A model generated the notes under the pieces. It had not been told where the DNA came from. It saw only the letters and a list, made by a program, of their open reading frames with translations, and did not search any database. Shown in pieces: positions 57,601 to 64,000 of a stretch of 64,000 bases of DNA; position 1 is the first letter of the stretch; each line of letters begins with the position of its first letter. This DNA is from Rhodospirillaceae bacterium (GTDB lineage Bacteria > Pseudomonadota > Alphaproteobacteria > JAEUKQ01), in NCBI GenBank assembly GCA_016722635.1, contig JADKIX010000003.1, positions 62,001-126,000 on the forward strand. Reading direction: 5' to 3'. Position numbers and translations under genes: made by a program.

Positions 57601-58076
57601 TGCTGGCTGGAGTGGTTGTATCTAAAGTAGAAAAAATGTCTTCTAAAGGCAATCGCTATGCTTATGTCCGTTTTTCTGACCGAAGCGGTATTTTTGAAAT
57701 CATGTTTTTTTCAGATATTTTAAATGGTTTTAGAGATTTCCTAGAACCAGGAAACATATTGTTGATCGGTGTGGATGTCAGGGATGAACAGTCCGAAATA
57801 AAATTAACGGCACAAACCCTTAAACCCTTGGCCGAAGCTGTTGGTGATATAGAGAATAGCATTAAAATACATTTAAGAGAGACACAAGTGGTTGCCTCTT
57901 TAAGCCAAATATTTGCCAAAGGCAAATCTGGTAAGGATATTATTCGATTGATTGTTGAAATTGATGGAAAAACCCAGATTGAGGTAAATTTAGGAAAAAA
58001 ATACCATTGGAGTACTGAATTACAACAGCAAGTTATCAAATTGTTGGGTCAAGATTGTATTGAGGAAACTACCTAA
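54609..58076 (+). CDS. dnaE: DNA polymerase III alpha subunit
   Basis: Replicative polymerase catalytic subunit, 1155 residues, normal length for DnaE1. The PHP domain begins FVHLRSHSAYSLSEGAIKI. The palm contains PDFDIDFCQDRRDEVI (catalytic Asp pair about residues 411-413) and KFDFLGLKTL near residue 565. Fingers contain GIMIYQEQVMQIAQ and FNKSHAAAYALIAYQTAWLK. An OB-fold lies near residues 995-1035 (GVVVSKVEKMSSKGNRYAYV), followed by the tau-binding tail. It follows lolD by 27 bases. Confidence 0.97.
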   Translation: MTVSFVHLRSHSAYSLSEGAIKIKDLIGLAKKNSMPAVALTDTNNLFGAMEFSLEAKEDGIQPILGCQLSIVAEKSSEAKLINSTINLTPHLILLIQNEIGYKNLSHLVSKAYINAQQLQGPAVFLEELVGKTEGMIALTGGPSGLIGYLLQSNNQNKAEEVLLQLKQLFPNRLYIELMRHGMSEESQTEDAFIAFAQQYHIPLVATNEAFFGTSQLYEAHDVLLCIAEGATISEPKRRRVTPDHYFKSTRQMMDLFSDIPEALDNTVAIAKRCGYLLEPRKTVFPKFVSNSEKATDEVVLLKNNARDGLKIRMEQLHHSTEYQKKFLPEIYSKRLEYELDLIVKMGFAGYFLIVADFIQWAKKQQIPVGPGRGSGAGSVVAWALTITDLDPIRWGLLFERFLNPERVSLPDFDIDFCQDRRDEVINYVRSKYGFARVAQIITFGKLQARAVLRDVGRVLQLPYGQIDKLCKQIPNNPANPVTLKQVLEIDKQLQEIRKQETAVDKLFTIALQLEGLYRHASTHAAGVVIGDQPLEEVVPLYRDAKSNMPATQFNMKYVEMAGLIKFDFLGLKTLTMIALAEALILKRGIKVDVSQISLSDHKTYEILGKGDATGVFQLESGGMRDVLRKLKPDRFEDIIAVVALYRPGPMDNIPKYIACKHQRESPDYLHPMLEEILRETFGIMIYQEQVMQIAQILAGYSLGKADILRRAMGKKIKEEMEAQRKDFIDGAKVNQVDAATATRIFEEVNKFAGYGFNKSHAAAYALIAYQTAWLKANYPVEFFAASMSLEMNNTDKLNLFRQELVKNKIPLLPPDINYSHVTFTVEKTTHKFAVRYALPAIRHVGANLSEMIVQVREVGGIFKSIQDFIARVDSKSLNKRQLESLICAGAFDSLFSNRHQGFQSIDIILQQAAVASKDRQTGQFGLFGSIPSLSQNELIIPHSEDWNSIEKLQREHEAIGFYLSAHPLDNYERQLKHLHATPYIDLLNGSKYEGRVMLAGVVVSKVEKMSSKGNRYAYVRFSDRSGIFEIMFFSDILNGFRDFLEPGNILLIGVDVRDEQSEIKLTAQTLKPLAEAVGDIENSIKIHLRETQVVASLSQIFAKGKSGKDIIRLIVEIDGKTQIEVNLGKKYHWSTELQQQVIKLLGQDCIEETT

Positions 58077-58093
58077 ATAGGACGCAAAAAACT

Positions 58094-59005
58094 TTGGAAA
58101 CCAAACGAACCGTGAATAAAGATCTAAAAAGTATTAGAATTAGTTTTATTGGACTGGGTGTGATGGGGTCTCCGATGGCCGGTCATTTAGCTCAGAAGGG
58201 CTATTCTGTTACCGTTTATAATAGAACAATAACAAAAAGTCAGGCATGGCTGAAAAAATTTTCAGGATCGGTAGCTCCCAGATTGATAGATTGTGTTAAT
58301 GCGGATTATATCGTGACCTGTGTAAGCAATGACCAGGCGTTAAAAGATATTTTTTGGGGTTCAGCAAAATTGATCGACCATATTGTACCTGGTACAATTG
58401 TGATTGATCATTCAACCACAACGGTTGATGTAGCCAAAGATATCCATGTTGCACTTCAAAAACGCCAGGCCTATTTTTTAGATGCCCCGGTGTCGGGGGG
58501 ACAGGCTGGTGCCGAAAAGGGCATTTTAACGATTATGGCTGGAGGTAACCAACAAGCATATAATCAGGTAGAAACCATATTTACCGCTTATGGAAAAAAT
58601 AGTGTTTATATGGGACCGTCCGGCTCTGGCCAGTTAACGAAGATGGTTAATCAAATTTGTATCGCTGGGGTCATTCAAAGTTTGGCGGAAGGATTGGAGT
58701 TTGCTTATAATGCCGGGTTAGATCAGGGAAAAGTTATTCGTGCTATTAGTAATGGCGCCGCTGCTTCTTGGCAAATGCACAACCGGGCAGAAACGATGAT
58801 CAAAGGAAAATTTGATTTTGGTTTTGCGGTGGACCTGATGAAAAAAGACTTAATGATTTGCTTAAATGAAGCGGTAAAAAATAACAGCTCCCTACCTATC
58901 ACCAGCCTTATTGCACAGTTTTATACTCAATTACAGCAGAAAAACGGTGGCGGGTCAGATACATCCAGTCTTATTAAATTACTGCAAAAAAATCGGGATG
59001 TGTGA
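58094..59005 (+). CDS. NAD(P)-dependent beta-hydroxyacid dehydrogenase (HIBADH family paralogue)
   Basis: A 303-residue protein of the 3-hydroxyisobutyrate dehydrogenase family, which includes tartronate semialdehyde reductases and succinic semialdehyde reductases. It shows FIGLGVMGSPMAGHLA (cofactor), DAPVSGGQAGAEKGILTIM (substrate) and the catalytic Lys in GSGQLTKMVNQICIAG. Substrate cannot be told from sequence. The TTG start at 58094 or a GTG at 58112 could be used. It is a second family member besides mmsB but differs from it substantially. It lies 17 bases after dnaE. Confidence 0.85.
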   Translation: METKRTVNKDLKSIRISFIGLGVMGSPMAGHLAQKGYSVTVYNRTITKSQAWLKKFSGSVAPRLIDCVNADYIVTCVSNDQALKDIFWGSAKLIDHIVPGTIVIDHSTTTVDVAKDIHVALQKRQAYFLDAPVSGGQAGAEKGILTIMAGGNQQAYNQVETIFTAYGKNSVYMGPSGSGQLTKMVNQICIAGVIQSLAEGLEFAYNAGLDQGKVIRAISNGAAASWQMHNRAETMIKGKFDFGFAVDLMKKDLMICLNEAVKNNSSLPITSLIAQFYTQLQQKNGGGSDTSSLIKLLQKNRDV

Positions 59006-59031
59006 AGGCAGCAATAAATCTTTTTTGATTT

Positions 59032-59820
59032 CTATTTTTTTTTAGCTTCTCTCCAAAACAGTTCCAATTTTTCCTGCGTTACATCACCCAAAACAGTATG
59101 TTGATCTGAGGCTAAATTCTCCATTTTGCGGAAACGGGTTTCAAATTTTCGATTGGCTTTTCTTAAGGCAGTTTCCGGATCAATTTTTAAGTGCCTAGAT
59201 AAATTGATACAGGTAAACAAGATATCTCCCATTTCTTCCTCAATATTTTCAAGATCTTGGTTTTTGATCGCATCTTTAAGTTCTTGAACCTCCTCATCAA
59301 TTTTATGGAATATATCGCCCGCTGAACCCCAGTCAAAGCCAACACTAGCAGCTTTTTTCTGTAGTTTTCCAGCCCGTAAAATCGCTGGCACATGGAGAGG
59401 GGTTAAGTCAAGAATGCTGCCATTTGGATTGGAAGATTTCTGCACATTTTTTCTCATTTCCCAGGATTTTTCAATTGCTTCCGATTGATTGGAAAAATTA
59501 TCCTTATTTACTGCAAAGACATGGGGATGACGTTCAATCATTTTCTTCAGGATATTTTCAACAATATCTTCAAATGTAAAAAGGGTTTTTTCTTCCGCTA
59601 AAACAGTATAGAACATAATTTGAAATAAAAGATCACCTAATTCTTCTTTTAAAAGGTGAGGCTGATTTAATTCAACGGCTTCGACAACTTCATACGCTTC
59701 TTCAAGCGTATAGGCAGCGATTGACCTGAAATCTTGTTTTTTATCCCAATCACAACCGTTTTTCGGGTGACGAAGATGACGAACCAGTTCTAATAATTGG
59801 GTGATAAGGGAAGAGGGCAT
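59032..59820 (-). CDS. mazG: Nucleoside triphosphate pyrophosphohydrolase MazG
   Basis: Cytosolic housecleaning enzyme that hydrolyses NTPs to NMP and diphosphate. The 262-residue protein has two MazG domains: the N-terminal with CDWDKKQDFRSIAAYTLEEAYEVVEAV and EELGDLLFQIMFY, and the C-terminal with VGFDWGSAGDIFHKIDEEVQELK and IEEEMGDILFTCINLSRHL, of which the EExxD pairs bind magnesium. Full length. Convergent with the dehydrogenase gene and separate from holC by 61 bases. Confidence 0.93.
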   Translation of the reverse strand: MPSSLITQLLELVRHLRHPKNGCDWDKKQDFRSIAAYTLEEAYEVVEAVELNQPHLLKEELGDLLFQIMFYTVLAEEKTLFTFEDIVENILKKMIERHPHVFAVNKDNFSNQSEAIEKSWEMRKNVQKSSNPNGSILDLTPLHVPAILRAGKLQKKAASVGFDWGSAGDIFHKIDEEVQELKDAIKNQDLENIEEEMGDILFTCINLSRHLKIDPETALRKANRKFETRFRKMENLASDQHTVLGDVTQEKLELFWREAKKK

Positions 59821-59881
59821 AGGGATACGATTTGATTAACTAGGGATTGGATTAATACCAAAAAATTATATCTAGGGTTTC

Positions 59882-60337
59882 TTATGTTTTTTCCTGCCAT
59901 TTGCCAGATTCATTTTGTAAATAGTATTTAACATTCAAGCCTTGAGAACGATAATCAAGGAACTTAGCGTTGCTGGTTTCAATTTCTTGTGAATTTAAGC
60001 CATCCACCAAAATAATAAGCAAAGCAAATGGTGTTGTTATGGGTATTATAAAGCCAGGAATGATAAATGCGACAGATGCCTGATTAGGATTTTCTAATTG
60101 ATGCGTAATCCAAACCAATTGCCGCTCTGGCCTACCATCAACAGCTGAACCATGGGGAAGAAAAGCTTTTTGTTCTACCGTCCATAAACTCGAACATAGA
60201 CTCTCCACCTCATCTTTGGTAGATACGAGGACAACGGCACGTTGTCCCCGCATTAAGGTTTTTTCTAAAAGTTCTTTTAAGACCTTAACAAGAGAAAGTT
60301 TTGTAAACACATAAAATCGAACTTCTTTTGCCAACAC
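59882..60337 (-). CDS. holC: DNA polymerase III chi subunit
   Basis: Small clamp-loader accessory subunit that connects the polymerase to single-stranded DNA binding protein. The 151-residue protein has the family pattern VRFYVFTKLSLVKVLKELLEKT and the diagnostic FLPHGSAVDGRPERQLVWIT in the middle. GTG at 60337 follows AGAGG by about twelve bases. It follows pepA by 27 bases on the same strand, a conserved pairing in proteobacteria. Confidence 0.9.
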   Translation of the reverse strand: MLAKEVRFYVFTKLSLVKVLKELLEKTLMRGQRAVVLVSTKDEVESLCSSLWTVEQKAFLPHGSAVDGRPERQLVWITHQLENPNQASVAFIIPGFIIPITTPFALLIILVDGLNSQEIETSNAKFLDYRSQGLNVKYYLQNESGKWQEKT

Positions 60338-60364
60338 TTTCGGAACAATCCTCTTTATCCAAAG

Positions 60365-61867
60365 TTATTCGTATTGATCGGCGATAAAACGGTTCAACAA
60401 CCTTACTCCAAACCCTGTTGCACCTTTGGGAGTAGTTGGATATTCACTCTCAGTCCAGGCAACACCAGCAATATCCAAATGAGCCCAAGCAGTATCTTTT
60501 ACAAAGCGTTGCAAGAAATGGGCAGCTGTGATACTGCCTGCGCTGCCCCGGTTTACTGAGTTTTTAACATCAGCAATATCACTATTAATCATCTTGTCAT
60601 AATGATCATGTAAAGGCATATGCCAAATTGGTTCCGAAACCTTTTTTGAAGCGTCGATTAATTGATCCACAAGGGTTTGGTTATTACTGAAAAGCCCCGC
60701 ATAATGATGTCCTAAAGCTACCACGATCGCACCTGTCAAAGTAGCCAAGTCAATCATCACTTTTGGTTTAAAACGTTGCTGGCAATACCACAAAACGTCA
60801 GCCAGAACCAATCGGCCTTCCGCATCCGTATTGATCACTTCAATTGTTTGTCCAGACATGGATGTTACAACGTCACCTGGGCGTTGGGCGGTGCCGGAAG
60901 GCATGTTTTCGACTAAACCGGCCAAACCCACAACTCGGGCTTTTGATTTTCTGGCGGCCAAAGTCCTCATTAAACCAATGACGGTTGCAGCACCTGCCAT
61001 ATCAGTTTTCATCTCTTCCATATTGGCAGCCGCTTTAATTGAAATGCCGCCGCTGTCAAAAGTTACACCCTTGCCGACAATTGCAACCGGCTGCGCTGCT
61101 TTATCAGCGCCCGGCCATTCCATGACTAGTAGTTGGCTCTCATGAGCGCTTCCCTGACCCACACCAAGCAAGGAGTTCATACCTAACTTTTTCATTTCAG
61201 CTATACCAAATACTTCTACTTTAACCCCTAATTGAGTTAAAGATTGGGCAGCTTCGGCTAAGCTTTTAGGATAAATCACATTCCCTGGTTCAGAAACCAA
61301 ATTACGGGTTAAATAAATCCCTTCCAATGTTTTTTCTAAAGGCTCATAAAACTTTTTTGCAGCAACAGGATCTGGCACCACGATGGTCAGTTGCTCAAGG
61401 ATGGGTTTATCTTGGGGTTTTATGTTAGTTTTATATTTACTAAAACGATAGTTTTTTAATTGCACACCATAAGCTATATGTGCCGCCAATTCATTGATAT
61501 TCGCGGGTTTTTTATCAGATGCTTCAAATTCATCTAATATACAAGTGCTTTCTTTTTCGTTAACTGATATTAACTGGTTGAAAATGTGACCGCCAAGATT
61601 TTCAGCGCTTCGCTCCGTAAAAGCTGATTTTTTTCCCAATCCTGCCACAATTAATCGATCAAATGACAGGTGATTGGGGCTGCTGATGCAAACAAATTCG
61701 CCTAAATTCTTTTTAAAACGATTGTGGTATTGTATGGTTTTAGCGATAATCCCTTGACTTTGCTGGTCAAATTTTTGAACATGGCTGCCAAAATTACCTT
61801 CTTCAAATACTCCAACAACCACTGTCCCAGCAGTTGCACTTGAAGATTTTACAAAATTAACCTTCAT
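60365..61867 (-). CDS. pepA: Leucyl aminopeptidase PepA
   Basis: Hexameric M17 zinc or manganese aminopeptidase, 500 residues. The metal and catalytic residues lie in VGKGVTFDSGGISIKAA (Lys and Asp), MKTDMAGAATVIG (Asp) and the signature NTDAEGRLVL (Asp, Glu and Arg). GAGGGG lies four bases before the ATG. The N-terminal macro-like domain is complete. In many alphaproteobacteria lptF, lptG and lptD are divergently encoded from it; here surA is the divergent neighbour, 285 bases away. Confidence 0.96.
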   Translation of the reverse strand: MKVNFVKSSSATAGTVVVGVFEEGNFGSHVQKFDQQSQGIIAKTIQYHNRFKKNLGEFVCISSPNHLSFDRLIVAGLGKKSAFTERSAENLGGHIFNQLISVNEKESTCILDEFEASDKKPANINELAAHIAYGVQLKNYRFSKYKTNIKPQDKPILEQLTIVVPDPVAAKKFYEPLEKTLEGIYLTRNLVSEPGNVIYPKSLAEAAQSLTQLGVKVEVFGIAEMKKLGMNSLLGVGQGSAHESQLLVMEWPGADKAAQPVAIVGKGVTFDSGGISIKAAANMEEMKTDMAGAATVIGLMRTLAARKSKARVVGLAGLVENMPSGTAQRPGDVVTSMSGQTIEVINTDAEGRLVLADVLWYCQQRFKPKVMIDLATLTGAIVVALGHHYAGLFSNNQTLVDQLIDASKKVSEPIWHMPLHDHYDKMINSDIADVKNSVNRGSAGSITAAHFLQRFVKDTAWAHLDIAGVAWTESEYPTTPKGATGFGVRLLNRFIADQYE

Positions 61868-62152
61868 TTTCCCCTCATATAAATTATTTGGTGGTTATAA
61901 AAATAAGTAGTAAAAATTTTATGTACCAGCATAGACATGTTTTTTAATCAAACAAGTGTAATAAAAACATGAAAATAAGTAGGAATTTATTTATCAGTGA
62001 CGAAAAAAATGATAGATTTAAAAGGAATCATTTTAGTATCGCCCATTAATAACCGTAATAGTCATGGTTATTGACAGCTAATGAGCTTCCATAATTGGAT
62101 GGTTCGAACGTGCTCTAAAGCTACATTATTTATTTCGAAGGGAAGAAGTATC

Positions 62153-63418
62153 GTGCTACATGTCCGATTTGTTTTTCTGGTAACGATTTATACATTTGCA
62201 AATTTGATTTGCAGTCCGTTTACCTATGCTCAGACTGGCTTAAGTATTGTGGCGACTGTAAATGACGACATTGTTACAGAATTAGATTTGCAACAGCGTA
62301 TATCTTTGGTTTTATTATCTTCAAGATTAGAAAATACGGCGCAAGTCAGACATGACATTGCTCCACAAGTGTTACGGTTATTAATCGATGACCGCTTGAA
62401 ACTGCAAGAAGCCAGAAGGAACAATATTACGGTCAGTGATAGAGAATTACAATCACAACTAGAAAATATTGCCGGACAAAACAATTTAACAATCAAGCAA
62501 TTTTCTGAAGTTCTCGCACAGAACGGGATTTATATACAATCTTTAGCAGAAAACTTTAGGGCAGAGATTGCCTGGTCAAAACTTATTTCCATGAAATTAC
62601 GATCCTCTATAACAATTGGGCAATCGGATATTGAAAGAAGTTATGAAAATCTTCAAAAAAATGCTGGTAAAACACAATATCATTTATACGAAATTTTCCT
62701 TATCGCTGACAATCCCAAACAACTGGACGAAGTCCGGCAATCAGCTGAATTATTAAGTAGACAGGCAAGGACAGGGGCGAATTTCTTATTATTGGCTAAA
62801 GATTTTTCTCAAGCAGCAAGTGCCGCAAATAGCGGAGAGGTAGGATGGATTTTTGCTGACCAATTAGATGAAAACCTTCGGAAAGTTTTAGTAACGCTTA
62901 AAGCGGGCGAAGCTTCCCAACCAATCCGCACAGGTTATGGTTATTATATTATTTTTGTTAGTGAGCAACGGCTTGCCCCAGGCCTCAATCCAAATGATAT
63001 GGGCTTATCATTGGCCAGATTATATTTGCCTTTTTCAAGTAAAATGACTGCATCAGAACGTGATACAATCGTTGCAAAAGCAAAGAAAATAGCTTCCCAA
63101 GCTAATAATTGCGATCAATTTGTAAGATTAGCTGAGGAAACAAATACAGAGATTCCTTCGGCACTTCCTAAATTAGCCTTATCCGATTTACCGGCCAATT
63201 TCCAAAACGCTTTGAAGGGTTTAAACAATGAGGAAAAAACCCAGCCCATCGTAACTAATGAAGGGGTTATTATTTTGATGATTTGTCAAACATTTACGGC
63301 CTTGCAATACCAAAAAGAAAAAATAGCTCAACAATTAACCCTTGAACGATTAGAGCAGTCGGCCAGAAGCTATTTAAGGGATTTAAGGCGTTTTGCAGTG
63401 ATAAATTATCGTCGTTAG
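62153..63418 (+). CDS. surA: Periplasmic chaperone and peptidyl-prolyl isomerase SurA
   Basis: Periplasmic chaperone that delivers barrel proteins to BamA. GTG 62153 is chosen because GGAAGAAG lies five bases upstream and the product begins with a clean signal peptide (LHVRFVFLVTIYTFANL..., cleavage after TYAQ); an in-frame ATG at 62081 adds 24 residues without a signal sequence character. The SurA N-domain follows (NDDIVTELDLQQRISLVLL), then two parvulin domains, the first near residues 160-280 with LYEIFLIADNPKQ and GEVGWIFADQLDENL, and the second near residues 290-400. Normally it follows lptD and precedes pdxA; neither is here. Confidence 0.92.
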   Translation: MLHVRFVFLVTIYTFANLICSPFTYAQTGLSIVATVNDDIVTELDLQQRISLVLLSSRLENTAQVRHDIAPQVLRLLIDDRLKLQEARRNNITVSDRELQSQLENIAGQNNLTIKQFSEVLAQNGIYIQSLAENFRAEIAWSKLISMKLRSSITIGQSDIERSYENLQKNAGKTQYHLYEIFLIADNPKQLDEVRQSAELLSRQARTGANFLLLAKDFSQAASAANSGEVGWIFADQLDENLRKVLVTLKAGEASQPIRTGYGYYIIFVSEQRLAPGLNPNDMGLSLARLYLPFSSKMTASERDTIVAKAKKIASQANNCDQFVRLAEETNTEIPSALPKLALSDLPANFQNALKGLNNEEKTQPIVTNEGVIILMICQTFTALQYQKEKIAQQLTLERLEQSARSYLRDLRRFAVINYRR

Positions 63419-63443
63419 AAAGTGATTTAGAAGGGTTAGCCTG

Positions 63444-63474
63444 ACATAATTGCCATTATGTAAGGATTTTTTTT
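63444..63474 (+). terminator. AT-rich hairpin with T run after surA
   Basis: ACATAAT and ATTATGT form a perfect seven-base stem with a four-base loop, and a run of eight T follows after five bases. It begins 26 bases after the surA stop. The stem is weak because it is AT-rich, so attenuation between surA and rsmA is possible but unproven. Confidence 0.35.
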
Positions 63475-63503
63475 CTTTCATATATATTGTAATTGAAAGC
63501 TGC

Positions 63504-64000
63504 ATGAAAAATAAAAAAAATAATGGTAGAACGGGTAGTGTGATATTTGCCAAACATAGTTTAGGGCAGCATTTTTTATTAGATAAAAACATTACGCGCA
63601 AAATTGTCAATCAAGTTTCAGGTTTACGTTTAAGCCATATAATTGAAATTGGTCCCGGCCACGGCACTTTGACGCGAGCACTATTAGAAGCGGGGGCCAA
63701 AGAAGTTTGGGCGATCGAAAAAGACCAACGGTTGATTGAGCCATTGCAGTTGCTGTCGAAGGAATTTAGCGGCAGGCTTCATGTTATCCATGAGGATGCT
63801 TTAAAAATTGACACACCATCGATTTGTCCCGAGCCCCGTCAAATTGTTGCCAATCTTCCTTATAATGTGGGAACAGAATTGTTCATCAGGTGGTTGCATC
63901 AATCCCATGCCTATCAATCCATGACATTAATGTTCCAAAAAGAGGTTGCTGACCGAATTATCGCCCAACCTTTTAGCAAGCAGTATGGTAGGTTAAGCGT
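63504..64000 (+). CDS. rsmA: 16S rRNA dimethyladenosine transferase RsmA (KsgA), 3' end outside window
   Basis: Dimethylates two adjacent adenosines in the 3' hairpin of 16S rRNA during small-subunit maturation. The visible 165 residues begin after ATG 63504 and contain KHSLGQHFLLDKNI, the SAM-binding IIEIGPGHGTLTRALLEAGA, an acidic WAIEKDQ strand, and the catalytic NLPYNVGTELFIRW followed by LMFQKEVADRII, all diagnostic of KsgA. The gene runs off the right edge. Usually pdxA lies between surA and rsmA; here only 85 bases separate them. Confidence 0.96.
   Translation, partial: MKNKKNNGRTGSVIFAKHSLGQHFLLDKNITRKIVNQVSGLRLSHIIEIGPGHGTLTRALLEAGAKEVWAIEKDQRLIEPLQLLSKEFSGRLHVIHEDALKIDTPSICPEPRQIVANLPYNVGTELFIRWLHQSHAYQSMTLMFQKEVADRIIAQPFSKQYGRLS

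Noticed and set aside
1..64000. CRISPR arrays, insertion sequences, prophage and tRNA genes
   Set aside because: I looked for regular repeats, transposase motifs, phage genes and the TTC-purine-AAT/C tRNA arm in the gaps and found none.

Overview
The window looks like chromosomal core sequence of an AT-rich alphaproteobacterium, most likely Rhodospirillales-like. Support comes from gene order (frr-uppS-cdsA-dxr-rseP-bamA-skp-fabZ; gltA/comEC/lexA; ppiD/tpiA-secG-pyrG; proS-lolC-lolD-dnaE; pepA-holC), the short ProRS without an editing insertion, a TrcR/DUF1013 regulator, and a long hopanoid cluster. No tRNA, rRNA operon, CRISPR array, insertion sequence, phage or plasmid gene was seen.

Layout: 0-8.2 kb holds translation recycling, undecaprenyl and CDP-diacylglycerol synthesis, the MEP enzyme Dxr and envelope assembly (RseP, BamA, Skp), ending with FabZ. 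8.4-19.7 kb holds gltA, comEC, lexA, a polysaccharide-deacetylase-like lipoprotein candidate, dps, ppiD, tpiA, secG and pyrG. 19.8-36.8 kb is a hopanoid/isoprenoid block: hpnM, hpnN (frameshifted), hpnC, dxs, hpnB, hpnD, hpnE, shc, a CHASE-PAS histidine kinase, hpnG, hpnH (opposite strand) and ispG. 36.8-46.5 kb carries a sarcosine-oxidase-like flavoenzyme, a PDH-E1/transketolase-like enzyme, an RlmM-like methyltransferase, a valine-degradation operon (frameshifted acyl-CoA dehydrogenase, HIBYL-CoA hydrolase, 3-hydroxyisobutyrate dehydrogenase), a thioesterase, YciB and TrcR. 46.9-51.1 kb carries a TAXI binding protein with a DUF1850 partner and a ThiXYZ-type thiamine-precursor ABC transporter under a TPP riboswitch. 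51.3-64 kb holds proS, lolCD, dnaE, a second HIBADH-family enzyme, mazG, holC, pepA, surA and the start of rsmA.

The most interesting pattern is an absence. At three separate loci where alphaproteobacteria usually keep lipopolysaccharide genes, the flanking genes are present but the LPS genes are not: lpxD, lpxA, lpxI and lpxB around fabZ; kdsA after pyrG; lptF, lptG and lptD between pepA and surA. BamA, Skp, SurA, PpiD and LolCD are retained, so an outer membrane with barrels and lipoproteins is implied. With a full squalene-hopene route alongside, the working hypothesis is an LPS-free outer membrane whose order depends on hopanoids. The rest of the genome must be searched to test this.

MEP enzymes (Dxr, Dxs, IspG) supply isoprenyl diphosphates. 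HpnD, HpnC and HpnE convert farnesyl diphosphate to squalene, Shc cyclises it, HpnH and HpnG begin C35 side-chain building, and HpnM/HpnN would export the product. Two genes (hpnN and the acyl-CoA dehydrogenase) each carry one apparent single-base frameshift, either sequencing error or recent decay.
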